Assembly (NCBI RefSeq): GCF_905171765.1 | Contig: NC_053393.1 | Span: forward strand, 184,693,921-184,757,920 | DNA length: 64,000 bases | Origin: Bufo bufo | Lineage: Eukaryota; Chordata; Amphibia; Anura; Bufonidae | Direction: 5' to 3' | Shown: one piece after another, positions 32,975 through 42,539 of the stretch | How the letters are laid out: each line of letters starts with the position of its first letter | How positions within the stretch are numbered: the first letter of the stretch is position 1 | Notes under the pieces: model-generated | Database searches by the model: none | What the model saw: the letters and a program-made list of their open reading frames with translations, nothing else | What the model was told of the DNA's origin: nothing | Program-made: the position numbers and the translations under genes

Positions 32975-34316
32975 TGTTTTTTTGCAATTTGAGATAAATG
33001 CTTGTACTTGCATGAGCATTGCAATGTAATTTTAACTGTAGAATTACACTATAATGTTTATTTTACAGGTTCAGTGAGTACAAGTATGATAAATTGGATC
33101 TGTATATATGTTATACATAATAGTGACTGTGAATCCTGTTCTTTGTTATATTAAAACCTTGTTGTACAAAAACTCCCCAAGGGGAAGAAAAAAGCATTTA
33201 CAGATGGGTTCATTAACCACAAGGTATTTACTCTTGCAGGACGCCGTTTTTGTAATGGATGATTTTGTAATCTGGGGTAATGAAGGTTCAGAGAAATGCT
33301 ACTTCAAAATGTAGTTCCTCAAGTAAGAAAACTCATTGAACCACGGAAATCATATAAAAGCTGTTGGATACTGTTATGTTTTTCCAGCCCTTGAGAGAGA
33401 CAGAAAATTAAATTGAACATTAAATGGTGCAGAGTGAATACAAGGAGGGAGCATAGTGACAGCCTCTGAGAATCTCTTGTTTGATTTAAACTTTACAAAT
33501 TAATATCCAGATTTTATGTATGTTTTTTTTTTCAGGTGTCTTAGATGTATTTCGGAAGACTGTAAAATCTTTGTCAGATATTGAAATACACTATATATAA
33601 ATATTGGTTCCCGTATTGACCTGACATGGTTTACAAAAGGGTATACACAGAATATGCTTTTACTGAATATTGTACATGAAAATATATGTTTGTCAGATTA
33701 TTTTAGATTGATTTAATAAAATTTCAAGTGTGTTTTGGAAAAATAAAATTTCTGAGAAAGGAATTGCAAAGCAAGTTCATAGACATTGCTTGGGCTGCTG
33801 GATTGTGCCTTTGTACGGCATGGCATTATGGAGAACTTCTAAAGGAGAATACCTCTATAATAAGGAATTTGATGGAGCCTGCTACTATTTTTTTTCTGCC
33901 AATTACGAATAGCTGACAGAAAACTGTAAGTACAGTATGCCAGAAATTTCACTGAAATTTAGTTGCGTATTCCATGCCAGAAATCCGCATGAAATTTACC
34001 CCTTCCTATTATCTTCAGTAAAAATCTGCATGGTCGCACATTTTTACACCATGGATTAAAAATCTGTTGCATAGAAAAACAAAAAACAAATGACATATCA
34101 CTTCTTGACATGATTCTGGGGATAATCTACGTACTACAGATGACAGAAATATAGTACTTGAAATTCAATTTGGGTCTAAAATGATTCTACTCACAGTGCT
34201 TTTATTGAGTGGAAATGTGCCTACCTCTCTCCCAATCTCTCATTAAATAGTATCCGATTTTTCAAATAAATTGGGGTCAAATTGTATACAATGTTTTTGC
34301 TCATCTCTTCCATGTA
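32975..34316. other. No gene recognised
   Basis: AT-rich spacer. A polypyrimidine tract with CAG at 33518-33537 looks like a splice acceptor, but no open exon-like frame or partner donor follows. Confidence 0.5.
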
Positions 34317-34492
34317 CAGTCGTGGCCAAAAGTTTTGAGAATGACACAAATATTAGTTTTCACAAAGTTTGCTGCTAAACTGCTTTTAGATCTTTGTTTC
34401 AGTTGTTTCTGTGATGTAGTGAAATATAATTACACGCACTTCATCCGTTTCAAAGGCTTTTATCGACAATTACATGACATTTATGCAAAGAG

Positions 34493-36032
34493 TCAGTATT
34501 TGCAGTGTTGGCCCTTCTTTTTCAGGACCTCTGCAATTCGACTGGGCATGCTCTCAATCAACTTCTGGGCCAATTCCTGACTGATAACAACCCATTCTTT
34601 CATAATCACTTCTTGGAGTTTGTCAGAATTAGGCTACTTTCACACTAGCGTTCGGGGCTCCGCTTGTGAGTTCCGTTTGAAGGCTCTCACAAGCGGCCCC
34701 GAACGGATCCGTCCAGCCCTAATGCATTCTGAGTGGATGCGGATCCGCTCAGAATGCATCAGTCTGGCACCGTTTGTCCTCCGCTCCGCTCAGCAGGCGG
34801 ACACCTGAACGCAGCTTGCAGCGTTCGGGTATCCGCCTGGCCGTGCGGAGGCAAACGGATCCGTCCAGACTTACAATGTAAGTCAATGGGGACGGATCCG
34901 TTTGAAGTTGACACAGTATGGCTCAATTTTCAAACGGATCCGTCCCCCATTGACTTTCAATGTAAAGTCAAAACGGATCCGTTTGCATTATCATGAACAA
35001 AAAAAAAAAAAAAAATATATTTTTTTTTTTTTTTTGTTCATGGTAATGCAAACGGATCCGTTCTGAACAGATCTAAGCGTTTGCATTATAAGTGCGGATC
35101 CGTCTGTGCAGATACCAGACGGATCCGCACCTAACGCAGGTGTGAAAGTAGCCTTAGTGGGTTTTTGTTTGTCCACCCGCCTCTTGAGGATTGACCACAA
35201 GTTATCAATGGGATTAAGATCTGGGGAGTTTCCAGGCCATGGACCCAAAATGTCAACGTTCTGGTCCCCGAGCCACTTAGTTATCACTTTTGCCTTATGG
35301 CACGGTGCTCCATCGTGCTGGAAAATGCATTGTTCTTCACCAAACTGTTGTTGGATTGTTGGAAAAAGTTGCTGTTGGAGGGTGTTTTGGTACTATTCTT
35401 TATTCATGGCTGTGTTTTTGGGCAAAATTGTGAGTGAGCCCACTCCCTTGGATGAGAAGCAACCCCACACATAAATGGTCTCAGGATGCTTTACTGTTGG
35501 CATGACACAGGACTGATGGTAGCGCTCACCTTTTCTTCTCCGGACAAGCCTTTTTCCTGATGCCCCAAACAATCGGAAAGAGGCTACATTGGAGAATATG
35601 ACTGCCCCACTCCTCAGCAGTCCATTCACCATACTTTCTGCAGAAGATCAATCTGTCCCTGATGTTTTTTTTGGAGAGAAGTGGCTTCTTTGCTGCCCTT
35701 CTTGACACCAGGCCATCTTCCAAAAGTCTTCACCTCACTGTGCGTGCAGATGCGCTCACACCTGCCTGCTGCAATTCCTGAGCAAGCTCTGCACTGGTGG
35801 CACTCCGATCCCGCAGCTGAATCCTCTTTAGGAGACGATCCTGGCGCTTGCTGGACTTTCTTGGATGCCCTGAAGCCTTCTTAACAAGAATTGAACCTCT
35901 TTCCTTGAAGTTCTTGATGATCCTATAAATTGTTGATTGAGGTGCAATCTTAGTAGCCACAATATACTTGCCTGTGAAGCCATTTTTATGCAATGCAATG
36001 ATGGCTGCATGCTTTTCTTTGCAGTTCACCAT
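34493..36032 (-). pseudogene. DD35-type Tc1-like transposase, broken
   Basis: The probable start is the ATG at 36032 (MVNCKEKHAAIIALHKNGFT), with paired helix-turn-helix regions to about 35735. A TGA after ARTVR looks like a CpG decay of an Arg codon; the same frame resumes at RLLEDGLVSRRAAKKP. A frameshift near 35600 leads to AVIFSNVASFRLF, where the first catalytic Asp of the FSDES-like motif appears to have become Asn. A TAG follows MNKE. Then come FQHDGAPCHKAK (second Asp) and SPDLNPIDNLW, where the expected Glu is Asp; 35 residues separate the two. A MITE (34632-35153) cuts the tail after KQKPT. Removing it with one TTA restores NSDKLQEVIMKEW and a stop at 34493. The protein would be inactive. 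Confidence 0.85.
34632..35153. repeat. Harbinger-like MITE inside Tc1 transposase gene
   Basis: Ends GGCTACTTTCACACTAGCG and CGCAGGTGTGAAAGTAGCC, flanked by TTA (34629-34631 and 35154-35156). The 3-bp TWA-type duplication fits PIF/Harbinger transposition. Many copies of ACGGATCCGT-like words occur, and the centre is an A-run facing a T-run flanked by CATGAACA / TGTTCATG (34990-35042). Confidence 0.9.
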
Positions 36033-36844
36033 GGTTAACAATGGAAGAACAATGATTTCAAGCATCACCCTCCTTTTAACATGTCAAGTCTGCCATTTTA
36101 ACCCAATCAGCCTGACATAATGATCTCCAGCCTTGTGCTCGTCAACATTCTCACCTGAGTTAACAAGACGATTACTGAAATTATCTCAGCAGGTCCTTTA
36201 ATGACAGCAATGAAATGCAGTGGAAAGTTTTTTTTGGGATTAAGTTAATTTTCATGGCAAAGAAGGACTATGCAATACATCTGATCACTCTTCATAACAT
36301 TCTGGAGTATATGCAAATTGCTATTATAAAAACTTAAGCAGCAACTTACAATTTCCAATATTTATGTAATTCTCAAAACTTTTGCCCACAACTGTACATA
36401 TCCTTGGTATGTGAAACTGCAATTTATAGCATAAATTCAGGGGTGATTTTAAATTCCCACCGTAGTTTTCTTGCAAATCAGGTACCCTATTATGGCTTCA
36501 AACAAATTAGAAGTTTGCAGATGAAATAATACCATCATTTGGAGAAACAAAATAGAGGCAAGGTAAAAGTGAATTTGTTCCTATTTTATGTAAAGATTTT
36601 TTTTTTTTTAAAGTAATGATTTGGAGGGTAATTTTCCTTTCTTAGGGCTCATGCACATGACTGTGCTTTTGGTCTGTCTGATCCCCAAAAAATGTATTTC
36701 ATTGGGGCTGCAAAAGATGCGGGTAGTGCACTGTGTGGGAAAAGGGGCCAGCAGCGAACCAAAGGCCCTGCCCCCTAATTACACTCATTAATGTCCAGTA
36801 TAGTATCCCTTTCATCAGTGGAGAACGCTAAAGGATCTGTGATT

Positions 36845-37125
36845 ATGTCATCACAGGCCCTGTACATCTAATAAAGAAACTGCACAAATAATGGTGTATT
36901 TCCCTGATTAGATAAGAGCATCTGCCAAGACCTTTGAAGACATCATCTTCAGCATCACAGGTCCTGTACATCTAGTAAAGGAACTGCACAGAGCATGGTG
37001 TAATTCCCAGGTTAGATAAGAGCATCTGCCAGGACTTGTGATGACATCATCATCATTATAATAACAGGTCCTATACACCTAGTAAAGCAACTTTACAAAG
37101 CATTATCACAGGTCCTTCAACCCCC
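36845..37125. repeat. Tandem repeat, ~118-bp period, 2.4 copies
   Basis: CACAGGTCCTGTACATCTAG, AACTGCACA-(A/G)-A and TAGATAAGAGCATCTGCCA recur in three successive degenerate units. Confidence 0.8.
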
Positions 37126-37194
37126 AACAGCATGGAGGCGAACTGCAGGATGAGCTCTCCATTGAGGCTAGAATGGAGTGGTAAGAGAAGGTCC

Positions 37195-37196
<2 letters not shown>

Positions 37197-37239
<43 letters not shown>
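37197..37239. repeat. (TA)n microsatellite
   Basis: About 21 uninterrupted TA units. Frames through it give Tyr-Ile runs that are not genes. Confidence 0.98.
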
Positions 37240-37243
<4 letters not shown>

Positions 37244-37667
37244 TGTATCTATTATACAGTGTAATAGATGCAGTAGACAAAGGTATACAGTATACCCAGC
37301 AGTGTACCGACTGAAATGTGAGGTACAAGGTATAACAGGTGCAGTATGTTAGGATATATGGTATATACAGCAGTGTACTAATATGTGAGGTGTGAGCTAT
37401 AATTTATACCTCATATATCAGTACACTGCTGTATATACTGGACAGGAACGGTTAGTGGAGAAGCTATAAATGGGACATGGGAGCACAATTTAGGTTCTTG
37501 TTATGGGTCCCCGTGACTTCTATGTACGCCCCTGGACATACTGTTTTGTAAAATGCTGAACGCATATGGCCAGTATCTATATCTTGCGGATCTGCAATTT
37601 GTGGACTACAAAAACGGCAAGGGCCTTGTGCATGAGGCCTTAGTGCACCACATTTCCTGCAGAAAAC

Positions 37668-37902
37668 TGTTGTGACATTTATCCCCTTATGCCACACTTT
37701 GCTACTTTACATAGAGGTGTATGTTTATGTGCGGCTTTTGCAAAATTACAAAAAAAAGTCACATCTCCATGCTAGGCAACCTCCTGCCCTTCTTTCACTG
37801 ACCGTTCACAAAAATTACATCACACTTGTGGCATTTAATAAAACTGAGCATCAGTTCATAAATTTGCCGCAGCAACGCACACCAAATGATAAATTCCCCC
37901 CT
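37668..37902. repeat. Short MITE
   Basis: TGACATTTATCCCCTTATG on the left faces AAATGATAAATTCCCCCC on the right, and GGCTTTTGCAAAATTAC / GTAATTTT-like pairing lies inside. Related in its tips to the 453-763 family. No coding. Confidence 0.5.
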
Positions 37903-38822
37903 TAGTCCTTACTCCAATGCTTGAGAGACAGTCAAAACCAAAAGAGCAAAACATATAAGATGGTGTCCCTTACTAAATATTCATGGAAATAAATCCATAT
38001 CAACTACTGGCTGGAATTTTCTTTTACAAGAATTTTTGACATCTTCAAAAATTTACTTCCAAGATAGCTTCCTAATTGGCTCTGAAATATAATTAGGTTA
38101 TTGTCATTGGATCTTAAAACCATTCCAACATCTAATTTAAATAATTGCATTGGCTCAGTTGCCAAAAACAGACCGAACAGAGCACAATTTATAGCTTTCT
38201 TTTCAAAGATTGTATGCAGCATGTGTTAATAATATTACATTGTCATTAAACTTGCGCTTATACTTAACAAATCTACATAACATGGTGTTATTTTAGAAAT
38301 TCGAGACGGAGCACGCTGTTGATTGGTGACCTGTGCAGAATGTAGCTATACCGTGGTCATTTCTTGTATTATGCATCGTACTAAAATAAAATAGCAATTT
38401 GTAGTGATATTCTAATCATATTATTAAACACACTTGCCTAAGCACATTTTCCTTGTCTTCTGAATAAAATGAAATTTTCATGACAACAGAGACCTTATTA
38501 TTCCATATGTGCATAGGCATGTCTATATATTATGCAGACTAATTGACATTAGCACTTTACTTTACATTCTGCACTAAAACAATGATAAAACAGTACATTT
38601 TTACTCAAGGATTTCAAACTAGAAAGAAAATTAGGCTCTGTTGGGGTTTTGTCTAGTTTGAAGGCAAGAATAGTGTAAGGAGCAGAGCTGTTCTTCATAT
38701 CAAAATGACAAAACCATATTGGGACCACATTATAAGGCAAAGGTTGCCATATAGACTTTTCTTATCATGGATCTGGCATCATGTAATGACTATTAGTATT
38801 ATTAACTATATATATATATACA
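37903..38822. other. AT-rich spacer, no gene recognised
   Basis: No domain-bearing frame. A short TATATA run at 38809-38820 adjoins and served as target for the next Tc1 element. Confidence 0.5.
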
Positions 38823-39872
38823 CACTCACCTAAAGAATTATTAGGAACACCATACTAATACGGTGTTGGACCCCCTTTTGCCTTCAGAACTGCCTTAATT
38901 CTACGTGGCATTGATTCAACAAGGTGCTGATAGCATTTTTTAGAAATGTTGGCCCATATTGATAGGATAGCATCTTGCAGTTGATGGAGATTTGAGGGAT
39001 GCACATCCAGGGCATGAAGCTCCCGTTCCACCACATCCCAAAGATGCTCTATTGGGTTGAGATCTGGTGACTGTGGGGGCCATTTTAGTACAGTGAACTC
39101 ATTGTCATGTTCAAGAAACCAATTTGAAATGATTCGAGCTTTGTGACATGGTGCATTATCCTGCTGGAAGTAGCCATCAGAGGATGAATACATGTTCTCA
39201 TTCTGTTTACGCCAAATTCGGACTCTACCATTTGAATGTCTCAACAGAAATCGAGACTCATCAGACCAGGCAACATTTTTCCAGTCTTCAGCAGTCCAAT
39301 TTTGGTGAGCTCGTGCAAATTGTAGCCTTTTTTTCCTATTTGTAGTGGAGATGAGTGGTACCCGGTGGGGTCTTCTGCTGTTGTAGCCCATCCACCTTAA
39401 GGTTGTGCGTGTTGTGGCTTCACAAATGCTTTGCTGCATACCTCGGTTGTAACGAGTGGTTATTTCAGTCAATGTTGCTCTTCTATCAGCTTGAATCAGT
39501 CGGCCCATTCTCCTGTGACCTCTAGCATCCACAAGGCATTTTTGCCCACAGGACTGCCGCATACTGGATGTTTTTCCCTTTTCACACCATTCTTTGTAAA
39601 CCCTAGAAATGGTTGTGCGTGAAAATCCCAGTAACTGAGCAGATTGTGAAATACTCAGACTGGCCCGTCTGGCACCAACAATCATGCCACGCTCAAAATT
39701 GCTTAAATCACCTTTCTTTCCCATTCTGACATTCAGTTTGGAGTTCAGGAGATTGTCTTGACCAGGACCACACCCCTAAATGCATTGAAGCAACTGCCAT
39801 GTGATTGGTTGACTAGATAATTGCATTAATGAGAAATAGAACAGGTGTTCCTAATAATTCTTTAGGTGAGTG
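38823..39872 (-). mobile_element. Tc1/mariner element, DD36E type, internally deleted
   Basis: TIRs CACTCACCTAAAGAATTATT and AATAATTCTTTAGGTGAGTG, next to TA dinucleotides. At 1,050 bp it is shorter than a full-length Tc1 (about 1.3-1.6 kb). It holds one uninterrupted minus-strand frame. Confidence 0.9.
38855..39724 (-). CDS. DD36E Tc1-like transposase with in-frame internal deletion
   Basis: A 289-residue open frame from ATG 39724 (MGKKGDLSNFERGMI). Residues 1-60: first helix-turn-helix (ISQSAQLLGFSRTTISRVY). Residues 70-125: second DNA-binding region, ending in SRRPHRVPL. First catalytic Asp in NVAWSDESRF (about residue 154), second in GYFQQDNAPCH (about 190), Glu in SPDLNPIEHLW (about 227). 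I count 36 residues between the second Asp and the Glu, so DD36E. Only about 35 residues separate the first two Asp, where Tc1-type enzymes have roughly 85-95. Several tens of residues have therefore been lost in frame at about 39187-39195 (NENMYSSSDG). The frame is intact but the core fold is probably not. The C-terminal end is KAKGGPTPY. No host promoter was recognised. Youngest-looking coding remnant in the window. Confidence 0.85.
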   Translation of the reverse strand: MGKKGDLSNFERGMIVGARRASLSISQSAQLLGFSRTTISRVYKEWCEKGKTSSMRQSCGQKCLVDARGHRRMGRLIQADRRATLTEITTRYNRGMQQSICEATTRTTLRWMGYNSRRPHRVPLISTTNRKKRLQFARAHQNWTAEDWKNVAWSDESRFLLRHSNGRVRIWRKQNENMYSSSDGYFQQDNAPCHKARIISNWFLEHDNEFTVLKWPPQSPDLNPIEHLWDVVERELHALDVHPSNLHQLQDAILSIWANISKKCYQHLVESMPRRIKAVLKAKGGPTPY

Positions 39873-40048
39873 TATATTAGAAACCATGATGGCAGTAGGA
39901 ACATGGCCTAAAAGGTAGTATAATATATATATTTTTTTTTATGTAGGTTATTTTTTTTTTTTAATATGGGCTGTTTAGAGAATGAAGTAGGAGTTGTGTT
40001 AAAGTTAAGAGGTGCATATTTATGAGGATGGTATGTAGTGAAGACTAA

Positions 40049-40495
40049 GGCCTCGTTCACATTTCCTTTTTTCACTGACATAAAATGCGGACAGCACACG
40101 TACCCATTGATTTAAATGTGTCTGTTAACATTTCAGTAATTTTTATGGGCAGTGGGTCAGTAAAAAAAAAAAATCACAGGGACATGCACTACCTTGAGCC
40201 GTGGTGCTGACCAAGCATGCCCATTGAAGTCTATGGGTCCGTGAAAATCACTGACACAACACGGGTGGCATCCGTGTTATTTCCGTGTTGCGTCCGTTTT
40301 TCATTAAAGACTAATAGGAGATTCTTTGGAAATTAATTTTCAGCTGAGCAACTTCCTTGAATTACGGATGACACACAGAGGGTAAAAATGGAGACACGAA
40401 CCAACCACAGGACAACTTTACGGACATCTTCACGGATGAAACATGTATGCTTTTTTTCTCGGATGTCACACTGTCACGGAAATGTAAACTAGGAC
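40049..40495. repeat. MITE with TAA flanks (GGCCTCGTTCACATTTCC ends)
   Basis: The left end GGCCTCGTTCACATTTCC faces the right end GGAAATGTAAACTAGGAC, with TAA at 40046-40048 and 40496-40498. The interior holds CACGGACACAAC-type and ACGGATG-type words. PIF/Harbinger-like by target size. Confidence 0.75.
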
Positions 40496-40498
40496 TAA

Positions 40499-40752
40499 GG
40501 CTACTTTCACATGTTCTTTGAACATATCCAGCAAACTGTACCGGCAGAGAACAGCCTACAGGAGATCCTGGATTATAAAGTTCACCATCAGATCCCCATT
40601 GACTCTAATAGGATCCAGTGGCTTTCAAGCATAAATACCAGCTTTCAGCTGGGCAAATACCCCGACATACAAAGATTTTTGTCTGGCCGACAGCCGACAT
40701 TTATGCCGGAAACGCCCACCAGATCAGACATGTCAGGGGTGTGAAAGTAGCC
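40499..40752. repeat. Harbinger-like MITE abutting the previous one
   Basis: Ends GGCTACTTTCACATGTTC and GGGGTGTGAAAGTAGCC, the same termini as the element at 34632-35153 but a different, shorter interior. Flanked by TAA (40496-40498) on the left and CAA (40753-40755) on the right. Confidence 0.8.
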
Positions 40753-42242
40753 CAACTATTCATTGATTATTACACATATTTAAGATTATTTAACTCTAAT
40801 ATTCGTTGTGGCATCTATCTGTCTGCAGTGGTTCAATTTTTTTTGTGTGTTCCGTGCCTATTACTGCAATCCAACTAATGATAATGTATGCTACTATTCA
40901 ATAGTACAAACAGTATAACTAAAAACTATAACTATTTTGTGACTTCTAATTGTTAAACAAAAATAGATAAATTAATTTATGTTAATTTAGTGTTCCCATA
41001 ATTGAACATTTTTTGAAAGAAACAGACACATATGCCATTTGAGCAGCTCATTGCGAGCCCTGACATACGGACATGACTGCAATATTCTGGAAAGAAGTAG
41101 TAGAGAAAAACAATCAAGCTCTACAGCCAGGAGCAAGACAGCTGTCATAAAAGTCAACAGGACAGGACAAAGTCAGTTTGCCAGAAACAAGGTCAATTAG
41201 TAAGAAATCTGATAATCACCAGTCACACGAAGGGGCAACCGGTGCAGAAGACACTAGTTAACACCACTCAAAGTCAATCACTATACTATGGAAACATCAA
41301 ACTCAATACAGATCAAACATCCAAGGAGCCTGCAGCAAGACAGGAAAAGAGGACAAAAGTGATCATGATTGTTATGCAGGACTTATCCTGGGTGCCCAAG
41401 GGGCAGCTGCAAGTTAAACCTAAAACTTTTTATTTTGTTGATTCAGCATTTTTAAACACAATTATAATTTTAAAAGCAGTTTTGTAAAATATGAAAATAA
41501 AGATTAATTGGAAACAGTGTATTTAATTCTTCTTAAAAAAAAAACTTGAATTCAGAAATCTTGATAATCAAATACTTCATTGTTTAAGAGTGAATATTTT
41601 TTTAGCTATCTCTGTAGTTTCTAGCTTTGAATGTTAGATGTTTTTTTTAAACCATCTCTTACTTTTCTCTTATTTTCCATTTACACCCCCCCCCCCCCCC
41701 ACACACACACAAACTAACAGTCGTCTGTCAATTCCACCCCCAGTATTCTCAGCAATAACTCAGACCTCTATGGCTCTGCTCTGTGAAATTGAATTGATAC
41801 AAAACAATGTATTATAATGTGCTACAATCCACCTTATTTATAATCTTCATAATCTTCAGAACTTTCTTTAAAAAGCATTTGTCATCATAATGCTGTTTTC
41901 CTGTTTTGACACAAACCACTGTAACACAATATACTGTAATTAATGCAGGTGAGGTTTCATTTAATAGAAATAACACACATTGAGAAATCTTAAATCTGTG
42001 TTTTTTAATCAAAATTATTCCTTATAAATATCCTCATAGCTTGGTCCTTTCAGGATGCATAATGTAAAAGCTTAGTCTATAAAGTAAATATTGATTGGTA
42101 TGTGTAATATCACAGAAGAGCATCCTCTGAAACATATGGCACATTCAGAGCTTGTGTACACAGCAGGACTAAATAAAGAGCGTCACATCTGTACACTCTC
42201 TGTAGATTCTCCATACAACTGAATAGTGCCAATTCTCTCAAC
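40753..42242. other. AT-rich spacer with C-run and CA microsatellite
   Basis: A run of C at 41686-41700 followed by (AC) units to 41710. No supported gene; frames at 41242-41487 and 41812-42012 have no recognisable content. Confidence 0.6.
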
Positions 42243-42539
42243 TAGAGATGGCCTTGCGGTTCGCCCGGCGGTCGTTTCGCAGCGAACTTTGGTCATTCGC
42301 TGATCGCCGAACGGGCGAACATATGGCGAAGTCCGTCGGTGCCATATTCCTTTACATTGTGAAGAACTTTGACCCATGACACAACCATCAGGTGGTACAG
42401 GACAGCCAATTGAGACGTTTCAGCACATCAACATACCCCCTACCTTATAAATATACCCGATCTGGCTGCCATTTTGCATTCAGTCTTTTGCCAGTGTAGG
42501 GAGAGGTTGCTGTGTGGAGCAGGGACAGACTGTTAGGAA

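Larger units (their letters stand above)
34317..36394 (-). mobile_element. Tc1/mariner element, DD35 type
   Basis: TIRs CAGTCGTGGCCAAAAGTTTT and AAAACTTTTGCCCACAACTG, with TA on both sides (34315-34316, 36395-36396). It carries a minus-strand transposase pseudogene and a nested 522-bp MITE. Confidence 0.9.
36645..37639. repeat. Harbinger-like element with internal tandem repeats
   Basis: Ends GGGCTCATGCACATGAC and GCCTTGTGCATGAGGCC, flanked by TTA (36642-36644 and 37640-37642). The outer parts are inverted copies (TGTGCTTTTGG / ACGGCAAGG region). Internally it holds a ~118-bp tandem repeat, a TA microsatellite and an inverted repeat around 37310-37440 (GTACACTGCTGTATATAC). No coding. Confidence 0.7.

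Noticed and set aside
33518..33600. Possible splice acceptor and exon
   Set aside because: A T-rich tract followed by CAG is common in AT-rich DNA; no open exon with a donor or homology follows.
37132..37328. Tyr-Ile repeat peptides on both strands
   Set aside because: Translation of the (TA)n microsatellite.
41686..41710. C-run and AC-run as a regulatory site
   Set aside because: A simple microsatellite with no further support.
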